From the NCBI RefSeq assembly GCF_021390195.1, contig NZ_CP090003.1, positions 2,997,501 through 3,061,500 on the forward strand: DNA of 64,000 bases. Reading direction: 5' to 3'. The position numbers were made by a program, and so were the translations under genes. Numbering within the stretch: the first letter of the stretch is position 1; each line of letters opens with the position of its first letter. This document shows, piece after piece, positions 8,832-17,195 of this stretch. This DNA is from Flagellimonas sp. CMM7. Its GTDB lineage: Bacteria; Bacteroidota; Bacteroidia; Flavobacteriales; Flavobacteriaceae. The notes under the pieces are model-generated. The model saw nothing but the letters and a program-made list of their open reading frames with translations, did no database searches and was not told the DNA's origin.

Positions 8832-9887
8832 ATGAGGGCCAAACACACCATCAAAGATATTGCAGAAAAAGCCGGTGTTTCAATAGGAACAGTGGATAGA
8901 GTGTTGCATGAAAGAGGTAGGGTTTCAAAAGCTTCTGAGAAAAAAATAATGGCCGCTATAGAGGAACTCGACTATAAGCCCAACCCTATTGCCCGAGTCC
9001 TAAAAAACAGTGTTGTCTATAAAATAGGCGTTTTGCTTCCTAATCCTGATTTAGATCCTTTTTGGAGACCCTGTGAAGAAGGTGTTCAGGAGGTGATTTC
9101 AGAATATAGTGCCTTTAATGTTAACGTTGTTATTTACTATTTTAATCCGTACAAACCTAAATCGTTCTTACAACAAGGATATAAGGCTTCCCGAGATGGA
9201 ATACATGCTTTGTTTTTTGTTCCTCTTTTTGAGCGTGAAACAAATAATATTCTTGAGAAGTTTGATGGAAAGGATGCACTTTTGGCTACTTTCAACAGTT
9301 CTCCATCCAATGGTATCGATCTTTATGTTGGTCAGGATTTGGTGCTAAGTGGAAAGACAGCAGCAAAACTTCTACATATGTCTAGTTCTGATGGAGGTAA
9401 GTTTGCTATTGTACATATTAATGAGTCCTATGATAATGCAAGGCATATGCGCGAAAAAGAGCAAGGTTTTACCTCCTACTGCAATGAAAACGGAATTAAG
9501 AGTCCGCTAACAATTACTTTGATGACAGGGGATTTTAGAACAAAGTTAGTTTCATTCCTGGAAAAACATCTGGACCTACAAGGTATTTTCATAACCACAT
9601 CCAGGGCTTATGAAGTAGCTAAAGTCTTAGATACAATGCATGACAAAAGGATTTCATTAATTGGTTACGATTTAATGGATGAAAACCTAAAATACCTTCA
9701 AAAAGGGGTTGTAGATTTTTTAATTCATCAAGATCCTAAAACGCAGGCATCATTAGGATTAAAATACCTAATTGAAAACTTACTGTTCAAAAAGGTATTC
9801 CCAAAAGAAAAGTTGTTACCTATTGCCATTGTAAACTCGGAAAATGCAAAAAGTTATTTAGAACAGCCATGTACAAGTGCAGAGTAG
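8832..9887 (+). CDS. LacI-family transcriptional regulator
   Basis: 351 residues from the ATG at 8832. An ATG 81 bases earlier is in frame but would place the operator repeats inside the gene and add a non-family N-terminus. The LacI HTH is clear (TIKDIAEKAGVSIGTVDRVL, residues 5-24, with the hinge KPNPIARVL after it), followed by a periplasmic-binding-protein-like ligand domain. It probably binds a sugar and controls the divergent kinase-nucleotidyltransferase-GH36-sulfatase operon through the repeats at 8754-8788, and perhaps the GH109-like gene 35 bp downstream. Confidence 0.9.
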   Translation: MRAKHTIKDIAEKAGVSIGTVDRVLHERGRVSKASEKKIMAAIEELDYKPNPIARVLKNSVVYKIGVLLPNPDLDPFWRPCEEGVQEVISEYSAFNVNVVIYYFNPYKPKSFLQQGYKASRDGIHALFFVPLFERETNNILEKFDGKDALLATFNSSPSNGIDLYVGQDLVLSGKTAAKLLHMSSSDGGKFAIVHINESYDNARHMREKEQGFTSYCNENGIKSPLTITLMTGDFRTKLVSFLEKHLDLQGIFITTSRAYEVAKVLDTMHDKRISLIGYDLMDENLKYLQKGVVDFLIHQDPKTQASLGLKYLIENLLFKKVFPKEKLLPIAIVNSENAKSYLEQPCTSAE

Positions 9888-9922
9888 TAAAAAATATGAC
9901 AAATTAAAAACATTAATAAGCC

Positions 9923-11281
9923 ATGAATTCAAGAAGAAAGTTTATCAAGAGTAGTTCCATTTTAGGAGCAGGAGTTGTGCTTGCACCAAATATTGCTTCA
10001 GGTTTTGTTTCCAACACGTTTGAAGATAAGTTGAAAGTTGGCTTTATTGGTGTTGGTTTAAGAGGCACTAATCATTTGACCAATATCCTATTGAGAAAAG
10101 ATGTTGAGGTAACGGCTATATGTGATATTGACCCTGCTAGAATTGATTTGACAAAGGAAATGATTAAAAACGCAGGAGGTAAATCGCCTAAGGTTTTTGG
10201 AAAAAATGATTATGACTATAGAAACCTATTGGAATTAGAAGATGTGGATGCCGTGATTATTGCTACTCCTTGGTTGTGGCATGTTCGCATGACTGTTGAT
10301 GCAATGAAGGCAGGAAAATATGCAGGAGTAGAAGTTTCAGCAGCAAACACCATGGAAGAATGCTGGGATTTGGTCAATACCCATGAGCAAACGGGTACCC
10401 ATATGATGATCCTAGAAAATGTAAACTATAGAAGGGATGTAATGGCTGTTCTTAATATGGTAAAACAGAACATTTTTGGTGAAACAGTTCATTTTAGATG
10501 TGGTTATCAGCATGATTTAAGAGAAGTTAAATTCAATAATGGGCAACAACCTTATGGAGGTGGGGTTGAGTTTGGTGAAAAGGCTATTTCAGAAGCCAAG
10601 TGGAGGACAGAACACTCTGTAAAGCGTAATGGGGATGTATACCCGACTCACGGCTTGGGCCCAATAGCCGTAATGTCGGATATCAATAGGGGAAATCGAT
10701 TTGTTTCAATGAGTTCATATGCCTCAAAAGCGATAGGATTGCACAATTATGTGGTAAAACATGGTGGGGAGAATCATCCAAATGCAAAGGTGAAATTTAA
10801 GCAGGGAGATGTTATTACTTCAACCATTGAAACGGCTAGGGGGGAGACCATTATTATAACCCATGATTGTAATTTACCGCGTCCTTATTCTTTAGGTTTT
10901 CGAGTGCAAGGTGCAAACGGCTTATGGGAAGTGGATGGAAACAGGATTTATGTAGAAGGGAAATCTGAACCCCACAAATGGGATGAAGCTACTTCATGGC
11001 TTGAAAAATATGATCATCCACTTTGGAAAAAGTATGGTGAATATGCTGAGGGATCTGGGCATGGTGGTATGGACTTTTTTGTAATGAATGCTTTTGTAGA
11101 ATCTGCCAAACAAAATATTGCCCCACCTATGGATGCCTATGATGCGGCAGCCTGGAGCGCAGTAACACCATTGTCCGAAGTATCTATTGAAAATAATGGC
11201 GAACCTCAAAATTTCCCCGATTTTACTAGAGGACTTTGGATAAAGAGAAAGCCCTATAATTGGATGAAGGATAGTTTTTAA
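9923..11281 (+). CDS. GH109-like Gfo/Idh/MocA family protein, Tat-exported
   Basis: 452 residues. The N-terminus MNSRRKFIKSSSILGAG is a Tat-type signal. The NAD-binding Rossmann fold follows (VGFIGVGLRG, then CDIDPARI). The EKP lysine motif of ordinary Gfo/Idh dehydrogenases is absent: the matching place reads GVEVSAAN. Blocks such as GYQHDLREVKFN, YGGGVEFGEK and YPTHGLGP are those of GH109 alpha-N-acetylgalactosaminidases, which hydrolyse by a transient NAD-dependent oxidation. I infer a periplasmic glycosidase acting on an alpha-linked (amino)sugar. It follows the LacI gene by 35 bp and may be co-transcribed with it. The end is convergent with the PLP gene, only 6 bp apart. Substrate is not proven. 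Confidence 0.82.
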   Translation: MNSRRKFIKSSSILGAGVVLAPNIASGFVSNTFEDKLKVGFIGVGLRGTNHLTNILLRKDVEVTAICDIDPARIDLTKEMIKNAGGKSPKVFGKNDYDYRNLLELEDVDAVIIATPWLWHVRMTVDAMKAGKYAGVEVSAANTMEECWDLVNTHEQTGTHMMILENVNYRRDVMAVLNMVKQNIFGETVHFRCGYQHDLREVKFNNGQQPYGGGVEFGEKAISEAKWRTEHSVKRNGDVYPTHGLGPIAVMSDINRGNRFVSMSSYASKAIGLHNYVVKHGGENHPNAKVKFKQGDVITSTIETARGETIIITHDCNLPRPYSLGFRVQGANGLWEVDGNRIYVEGKSEPHKWDEATSWLEKYDHPLWKKYGEYAEGSGHGGMDFFVMNAFVESAKQNIAPPMDAYDAAAWSAVTPLSEVSIENNGEPQNFPDFTRGLWIKRKPYNWMKDSF

Positions 11282-11287
11282 TCTGTT

Positions 11288-12478
11288 TCAAATTAAATTC
11301 AAAGCCTGTTTTAAATCCTGGGTCAGCTCGGTTACATCTTCCAATCCAACTGATATGCGCATATCTCCGTAGGTAAGACCCGTAGCTTCAAACTGTTCTT
11401 TTGTCATCTCCTTGACATAACTAATAGCCAATGCATAAATCAAGCTTTCATAGCCTCCCCAACTGACCGCGATTCGAAACCTTTTCAAACTATTAAAGAA
11501 AGTTTTGACTTTTTCTAAATCATTTGTGACTAGACGAAAGGATAACAAACCTGAAGTACCACTCATTTGTTTTTTTCCCAAATCATACTGTTTAAAACTC
11601 TTCAGCCCAGGGTAATTTACACTTTCAATTTTTGGGTGATCTTCTAGAAATTTAGCAATCTCTAATGCATTTGCTTCATGGGCTTTCATTCTAAGAGGCA
11701 AGGTTTTTAGACTTCTAGTAATAAGTGAGGCTTCTGCTGGAGAAATACGTGCTCCCAGCCACTCATATTCCTTTTCAAAGATTTGACCAATCAATTTACC
11801 GCTCCCAATAACGGCTCCGGCAACCACATCACTATGACCTCCAATGTATTTGGAGCAGGAATGCACCTCTAAATCCATTCCCATTTCTAGAGGTTTTTGA
11901 AAAAATGGAGTTGCCCAAGTATTGTCTATTACTGTTTTGATACCATTTTTTTTGGCCAAAGCAGCTACCGAACGAATGTCCTGTAAAGAAAAAATACCTG
12001 AAGAGGGGCTTTCCAAATAGATAAGGTTGGTATTTGCTTGAATGGCATCCTCGAATTCACCTAACTCAATCCCTGGGACAAAAGTGATGGAAACATTCAT
12101 TTTATCTTTCAAGTAAGTATAAAGAAGATTGTTTGTTGGCCCGTAAACATTTTTTATCGCTATGATATGTCCATCTTTTTGAACACAATGCAGCACTGCG
12201 GCGGAAATGGCCGCCATTCCTGATCCAAACAAAAGCGCTTTTTCTCCACTCGCAAGATTCGCCAACTTTCTCTGGGCAACTTCTACCGTTGGGTTATTAC
12301 CTCTTGAGTAAATGAAGCTTTTTGTTCTATTATCGAATGCATCGCTAATGGCATCCCAGCTTTCAAATGAAAAGTTAGATGTTTGGAATATGGGAGTTAC
12401 CATTGATCCTTCATAGGAAAGGTCTTTAGGTATTGTTTGATGCTCTTCGCTACTAGTACCGTTATTCTTTTTCTTCAT
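11288..12478 (-). CDS. PLP-dependent Cys/Met metabolism enzyme (cystathionine gamma-synthase/lyase or methionine gamma-lyase family)
   Basis: 396 residues of the trans-sulfuration fold-type I family: FGSGMAAISA (phosphate-binding loop, near residue 84), D185 in VIDNTWATP that pairs with the PLP ring nitrogen, and the Schiff-base lysine K210 in SCSKYIGGHSD. The start overlaps the end of the NhaC gene by 17 bp, so they form an operon. The family includes synthases and lyases for cystathionine, methionine and homocysteine, and the sequence alone does not decide which. Pairing with an NhaC-type antiporter suggests a shared physiological role, perhaps uptake or efflux of an amino-acid-derived anion, but this is inference. 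Confidence 0.85.
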   Translation of the reverse strand: MKKKNNGTSSEEHQTIPKDLSYEGSMVTPIFQTSNFSFESWDAISDAFDNRTKSFIYSRGNNPTVEVAQRKLANLASGEKALLFGSGMAAISAAVLHCVQKDGHIIAIKNVYGPTNNLLYTYLKDKMNVSITFVPGIELGEFEDAIQANTNLIYLESPSSGIFSLQDIRSVAALAKKNGIKTVIDNTWATPFFQKPLEMGMDLEVHSCSKYIGGHSDVVAGAVIGSGKLIGQIFEKEYEWLGARISPAEASLITRSLKTLPLRMKAHEANALEIAKFLEDHPKIESVNYPGLKSFKQYDLGKKQMSGTSGLLSFRLVTNDLEKVKTFFNSLKRFRIAVSWGGYESLIYALAISYVKEMTKEQFEATGLTYGDMRISVGLEDVTELTQDLKQALNLI

Positions 12479-13916
12479 TGACTAAATTGTCTTTTTTGTA
12501 AAAACATCCTATGCCTAAAATAGCAATTAAGGGAGCTATGATAAGGTTTATCAAACTAAGTAATTGAAAATACCAATAATCCCCAACGGCAACACCCATA
12601 ACCGAAACCATAAATAATGCAGTGGGGTGCCAGGGAATCAAACTTTCAATCATGGTTCCGTAATCTTCCAGAGATCGGCTAAGAACTTTTCGATTGATTC
12701 CTAATGCATCATATTTTGTTTTGAAAGCTTCTCCAACTATAAAGCTTGTAGCGTATTGGTTCCCTGTCATTCCATTGGTAATTCCAGCCGCTGCCAAGGA
12801 GGATAATATGACGGATGATTTGGTTTTAGCGTAAGAAAATACTTTTTCAACAATTTTAGGAATGGCATTATTGGTATCCAGAATACCAATAAATAGAAAA
12901 ACAAAAAGTGCTATTATAATAGCATCATTTAGGGCATACAAGCCTCCTCGATTGAATAGAACACTAATATTTTCCGGAACCGTTTCTTGCCATACCGCCA
13001 TGTTGGTATGAAACCCTTTGTAGACAGATTGAATTACATCTTCAAAACCATATCCTTGAAAGAGCAATGCAAAAATACAAGCTACCAATGAGGAAGTTAA
13101 TAGCACGGGAATTGTTGGTAATTTTTTAAATGAACCTATCAGAACAATTAAAACAGGTAAAAGAAGTAAAATATTGAAATTGAAAATAGAAGTGACGGCG
13201 GTTAGCGTAGTTTCCAACTCGGCAAAATCACCTAAAACAGATTCTGCAGGGTAAACAAAACCTAAAATCGTGTAAATAACAGCAGCAATAATTGCAGAAG
13301 GTAAGGTAGTGTAAAGCATTGAGTTAATATGGTCGTATAAATCTACTCCAGTAGCTAAAGCGGCGATGTTGGTTGTATCTGATAATGGAGACATTTTATC
13401 CCCAAAGAAGGCACCACCGATAACAGCGCCGGCAACAATAGCGAGATTGGCATTGATTATTGTTGCCACCCCTAATATTACAACCCCTATAGTACCCACA
13501 GAGCCATAAGAGGTTCCTGTGAACATTGAAAAAAAAATAGGTATGATAAAGGACAATACGTAAATGTAATCTGGGTTGACCAATTGAATTCCGTAGTAGA
13601 CGAACATAGGTATCGTCCCAGAAACAATCCAACTTCCTATTACTATTCCAATAGCGAATAAGATGAGAATAGTAGGCAAACCTTTGGTTAGTTTTTTAAC
13701 TGCATTAGCCAGAATGGCATTCCACGAAAACCCTAAATAGGTTAGATGGGTTACCGCGAAAAAGGAAGAACTAAGAAAAATGATTTCCAAAGGAATCACC
13801 GACTGGTTAAAAAAATATGGCCTTAGCACCAAACCGTAAACAATCATTCCTAACAGAAACAAAATTGGTAAAGCGCTATGAATTATCTTATCCGCTTTGA
13901 TCGATTTTTTTTCCAT
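12462..13916 (-). CDS. nhaC: NhaC-family Na+/H+ antiporter
   Basis: 484 residues with about 11-12 hydrophobic helices. The NhaC family hallmark GDKMSPLSDTTNIAA occurs about one third in, and TGNQYATSFIVG near residue 385. It should exchange protons for Na+ or, as in some relatives, exchange carboxylates (malate/lactate) at the inner membrane. It is the first gene of a two-gene operon with the PLP enzyme; a long inverted repeat about 75-100 bp upstream (13991-14019) separates it from the Gfo/Idh operon. The family is certain; the true substrate is not. Confidence 0.85.
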   Translation of the reverse strand: MEKKSIKADKIIHSALPILFLLGMIVYGLVLRPYFFNQSVIPLEIIFLSSSFFAVTHLTYLGFSWNAILANAVKKLTKGLPTILILFAIGIVIGSWIVSGTIPMFVYYGIQLVNPDYIYVLSFIIPIFFSMFTGTSYGSVGTIGVVILGVATIINANLAIVAGAVIGGAFFGDKMSPLSDTTNIAALATGVDLYDHINSMLYTTLPSAIIAAVIYTILGFVYPAESVLGDFAELETTLTAVTSIFNFNILLLLPVLIVLIGSFKKLPTIPVLLTSSLVACIFALLFQGYGFEDVIQSVYKGFHTNMAVWQETVPENISVLFNRGGLYALNDAIIIALFVFLFIGILDTNNAIPKIVEKVFSYAKTKSSVILSSLAAAGITNGMTGNQYATSFIVGEAFKTKYDALGINRKVLSRSLEDYGTMIESLIPWHPTALFMVSVMGVAVGDYWYFQLLSLINLIIAPLIAILGIGCFYKKDNLVNEEKE

Positions 13917-13990
13917 CTTAGTTTTTTAAGCGTAGCATACCAGATATTCGTCAAATCAAAAAGCAAACACCTCTATTGCTATGGATTTTG

Positions 13991-14019
13991 TTTTCACTTT
14001 TTAGGTCTAAAAGTGAAAA
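13991..14019. terminator. Long inverted repeat, probable transcription terminator or operator
   Basis: The arms TTTTCACTTTTTAG and CTAAAAGTGAAAA are complementary except for one bulged T, with two bases between them. The repeat lies after the last gene of the minus-strand Gfo/Idh operon (stop at 14077) and before nhaC (13916), where a terminator is expected. The very short centre also allows a dimeric operator. Confidence 0.4.
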
Positions 14020-14076
14020 AGCAGAAAGCTAAACAAATTAATTTGATTTTGCCGGCGAGTCGTATTAATGATTAAG

Positions 14077-15411
14077 CTATAGTACAATGGATTTTCCAGG
14101 TATTGGGATAGGGTAGAAGCCATCATCATTGGGCATCACCGGTGGGTTTGCGTCCCATGAAAACTCTTCTGGCACCAAACTTAACTCTGATTTCATCGCT
14201 TCTTCCCAAGTAATCACTTTTCCACTGTAGGTGGCCATTCTCCCCAATATAGCAGTCATTGTACTCTTAGCCCCATACTCTCCATTGTTGATGACTTCAT
14301 TATTTCTGATAGAGGCAAAAAGTCTGTTATGCTCTTCTTGGTAAGGATTATGCCCCTCACTATTTGAAATCGAGTGCAGTTCCTTACCGTTGATATCGTA
14401 AATCTTGGCAGTACCTGCATCATTGGTCAGAACGGTTCCTTTTGTACCCTGAAATGCTTCACCTACTCTATTCATGGTGTTAGGTTGGTGCCTACATTGG
14501 CTAGCCACGACAGCACCACTTGGATACGTAAATTCAACAAAATGATGGTCGAAAATTTCCCCATACTCTTTGCCTGTACGAACCAGTCTACCACCCATGC
14601 CCTGAGCTGAAACGGGATACTCCCCTATAAACCAGTTGGCCACATCAATATTGTGTATGTGTTGTTCTAAAATATGATCTCCGCACAGCCAATTAAAATA
14701 ATACCAATTGCGCATTTGGTATTCCATTTCGGTATACTCTGGTTTTCTTGGCCTCACCCAAACGCCGGCACTGTTCCAATACACTTGCCCTGATACTATT
14801 TTACCAATGGCATCATCTTTTAGCAAGTCTAATGTTTGTAGGTAATTTTCCTGATAATGTCGCTGTAGACCAACTACAACATTCAACTTCTTTGACTTGG
14901 CTACTTCTGCCATTTCCAAGACTTTTCGAATGCCTGGAACATCTGTGGCTAACGGTTTTTCCATAAACACGTGCTTGTCATTTTCAACAGCATATGCAAA
15001 ATGCTGTGGTCTAAACCCTGGTGGTGTTGCCAAGATGACCACATCTGCTAAATCAATTGCTTTTTTATAGGCATCAAAACCAACAAACCTGTTTTTTTCT
15101 TTCACCTTGATCTTGCCGGAATCTGCATATTTTTCGCTCAAATTATTAAAACTGGTCGTAAGTCTATCCTCAAAAGCATCGGCCATTGCTACCAATTCAA
15201 CATTGTCGTCAGCTTGTAGAGCTTGATCTGCAGCTCCAGAGCCCCGGCCGCCGCAACCTACTAATGCAAGTTTTAAAGTTTTGTTATCAAATACATTGGC
15301 CATTGCTCCTACGTCTAATGTTGGTAATAGCATACCTGCGGATAAAAGGGTGGTGTTTTTAACAAAATCCCTTCGGGTATTTTGTCTTTTCGAGGTTTTG
15401 TCTTTTTTCAT
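14077..15411 (-). CDS. Gfo/Idh/MocA family oxidoreductase, Tat-exported
   Basis: 444 residues with a Tat signal (TRRDFVKNTTLLSAG). The NAD(P)-binding loop is VGCGGRGSG, and the catalytic-lysine motif is intact (FMEKPLATD). A downstream HxxD-type block reads HIHNIDVANWF. It is therefore a real dehydrogenase type, unlike the GH109-like protein at 9923. It is the last gene of the long minus-strand operon that begins with susC; the next gene upstream is a SUMF1-like protein and a DUF1080 protein is two genes away. In Bacteroidota such exported oxidoreductases and DUF1080 proteins can act together in 3-keto-glycoside formation and cleavage, which I suggest but cannot prove here. Confidence 0.85.
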   Translation of the reverse strand: MKKDKTSKRQNTRRDFVKNTTLLSAGMLLPTLDVGAMANVFDNKTLKLALVGCGGRGSGAADQALQADDNVELVAMADAFEDRLTTSFNNLSEKYADSGKIKVKEKNRFVGFDAYKKAIDLADVVILATPPGFRPQHFAYAVENDKHVFMEKPLATDVPGIRKVLEMAEVAKSKKLNVVVGLQRHYQENYLQTLDLLKDDAIGKIVSGQVYWNSAGVWVRPRKPEYTEMEYQMRNWYYFNWLCGDHILEQHIHNIDVANWFIGEYPVSAQGMGGRLVRTGKEYGEIFDHHFVEFTYPSGAVVASQCRHQPNTMNRVGEAFQGTKGTVLTNDAGTAKIYDINGKELHSISNSEGHNPYQEEHNRLFASIRNNEVINNGEYGAKSTMTAILGRMATYSGKVITWEEAMKSELSLVPEEFSWDANPPVMPNDDGFYPIPIPGKSIVL

Positions 15412-15438
15412 CTTTTTGGTGTTTTCAAAGTTGTTTTA

Positions 15439-16404
15439 CTATTCTTTTCCAAGCCAGTAACTATGCTGTACTTCTTGGTTAGGTGTCTTATATGGTCTTA
15501 CGATTCTAAAACCTACAAAAGGTGCATCGGTGTGCCACCATTTACTTTTTGGAAACTGCGGGTCTCGCTGTTTCCAAATAGGTTTGGAAAAAGTTCTTGA
15601 AGCACTGCGTAACATTTCTGGACTATCTTTATAGGAACCTCCACGAACTACTACAGGATATTCTTTTTCAACCCGAATGAAGGCCATATTTTCGATATAG
15701 GTATTCGCATTATATTGGTCCAAAGTCCATTCTGCCACGTTCCCATACATATCGTATAACCCCCAAGGGTTTGGTCTTTTTTGACCTACTTGATGATAGG
15801 TTTCTCCACTATTATCTATAAACCAGGCGTATTGATCCAACGAGCCATCCTCAAAAAAATAGGAAGCTGTGGTCCCAGCTCTAGCCGCATATTCCCATTC
15901 AGCTTCAGTTGGTAATCGGTAAAAATTCCCAGTAATTGCAGAAAGCCATTCACAAAACTTTGAAGCCCCTAATTGCGTTATGTTGCCTATGGGAAGATTT
16001 TTTCCAGTTCCCATACCCAAGCTCATATCCACATAGGGAGTAGTTGCACCAGTAACTGCGTCCACTTTTTTTTCAACCTCTTTTCCTTTTTCGACAAATA
16101 CTATATGGTCTAGCTCCCGCTGCAAAAAGAGATTATATAGTTCCCACGTTATTTCGTGACTTGACATCCAGAATCCTTCAATTTCCATTTTCCGTTGAGG
16201 ACCCTCATCATCATTCCTTCCTTTCTCATTGATTGGACTTCCCATTTTGAAAGAACCACTTGGAATTGTAACCATACTAATACTTAGTTTAGAACTGGGC
16301 AATTCTTGTGTATACTCCTGTTCTTGTTGCCCAAATATTGAAGGTACATTAGCTGAAAGTAATATAATCAGTGAAGTGATTTTTAAAGTTCTTAAAATGT
16401 TCAT
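15439..16404 (-). CDS. SUMF1/FGE-like domain protein lacking the catalytic cysteines
   Basis: 321 residues from the ATG at 16404; a TTG nine bases upstream is less likely. A signal peptide ends near FGQ. The FGE-sulfatase fold is clear (IPSGSFKMGS, RLPTEAEWEYAAR, WGLYDMYGNVAEW, VVRGGSY, VGFRIVRP). In true formylglycine-generating enzymes the segment after RGGS carries a C-x4-C pair; here it reads YKDSPEMLRSAS with no cysteine. It is therefore unlikely to make formylglycine and may be a binding or structural protein. Compare the 57126 protein, which has both cysteines. It sits 27 bp before the oxidoreductase gene in the long operon. Confidence 0.85.
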   Translation of the reverse strand: MNILRTLKITSLIILLSANVPSIFGQQEQEYTQELPSSKLSISMVTIPSGSFKMGSPINEKGRNDDEGPQRKMEIEGFWMSSHEITWELYNLFLQRELDHIVFVEKGKEVEKKVDAVTGATTPYVDMSLGMGTGKNLPIGNITQLGASKFCEWLSAITGNFYRLPTEAEWEYAARAGTTASYFFEDGSLDQYAWFIDNSGETYHQVGQKRPNPWGLYDMYGNVAEWTLDQYNANTYIENMAFIRVEKEYPVVVRGGSYKDSPEMLRSASRTFSKPIWKQRDPQFPKSKWWHTDAPFVGFRIVRPYKTPNQEVQHSYWLGKE

Positions 16405-16445
16405 TCGTTTCAATTGATATAAATTAGAGGACCATAGGGAACTAT

Positions 16446-17132
16446 TTATTTTGATATAGCATCTATCGATGAAATATCTATTTTTCGAAATTCTACTTCG
16501 GAACCTTCTGCTTGTATTGCTATTTGACCACTAGTAACCGTGGCATTAAATCCATGATTGACCAAATCTCCGTTTACCCAAACTTTTATCTCATCTTTTA
16601 GACATTCGATCATCATGGTATTCCATTCACCCAATGACTTTTCAGAACCATCCGTAAGGTTAATGATCCTTCGTTTTTTACCTTCAGTAATTCCCCATTC
16701 TTCCTTTGGACCTCTTCGTTCAACCATATCATCAACCTCTATATCTTCTACAATGACCCAAAAGTCACCGGCATCTTCATGTTGCATTTGTACCTCCAAA
16801 GATTTCGGAAACATTTTATATAAGGCCCTTGGAGTTGAGGCATGTACCAATACACCGCAATTTCCCGGTTCTCCAGGAAAACGATACTCCACTTCCAATC
16901 TATAATCTTTGTATATGTCATCCGTGATTAGATGACCTCTTGGAGTACCCAAGCTCACCAACATCCCATTTCTAATGATAAATGGATTTATGGTATTTGG
17001 AACAGTATCCATTTCAGGCACATCAACATGCCAACCATTTAAGTCTTTTCCATTAAAAAGGCTTGTTGATTTTTGCTGTTCACAAGAGGAAAGAACCATT
17101 GCAATACATAGAACTGTTATAAAATATTTCAT
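16446..17132 (-). CDS. DUF1080 (3-keto-disaccharide hydrolase-like) lipoprotein
   Basis: 228 residues. The signal peptide ends in a lipobox (VLSSCEQQ). The LamG/concanavalin-like fold is marked by SLFNGKDLNGWHV, NCGVLVHAS and GQIAIQAEGSEVEFRKI. Pfam DUF1080 is also known as 3-keto-disaccharide hydrolase: some members cleave glycosides already oxidised at C3. Because the same operon encodes an exported Gfo/Idh oxidoreductase (14077), an oxidise-then-cleave route in the periplasm is plausible. The family is sure; the reaction is inferred. The gene lies 41 bp after the SUMF1-like start, in the same direction. Confidence 0.85.
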   Translation of the reverse strand: MKYFITVLCIAMVLSSCEQQKSTSLFNGKDLNGWHVDVPEMDTVPNTINPFIIRNGMLVSLGTPRGHLITDDIYKDYRLEVEYRFPGEPGNCGVLVHASTPRALYKMFPKSLEVQMQHEDAGDFWVIVEDIEVDDMVERRGPKEEWGITEGKKRRIINLTDGSEKSLGEWNTMMIECLKDEIKVWVNGDLVNHGFNATVTSGQIAIQAEGSEVEFRKIDISSIDAISK

Positions 17133-17195
17133 TTTAATTGGATTTTCAATTTTGTTAATAGTGCTTGTATATAATTCGATGGATTTATTGTTCCA

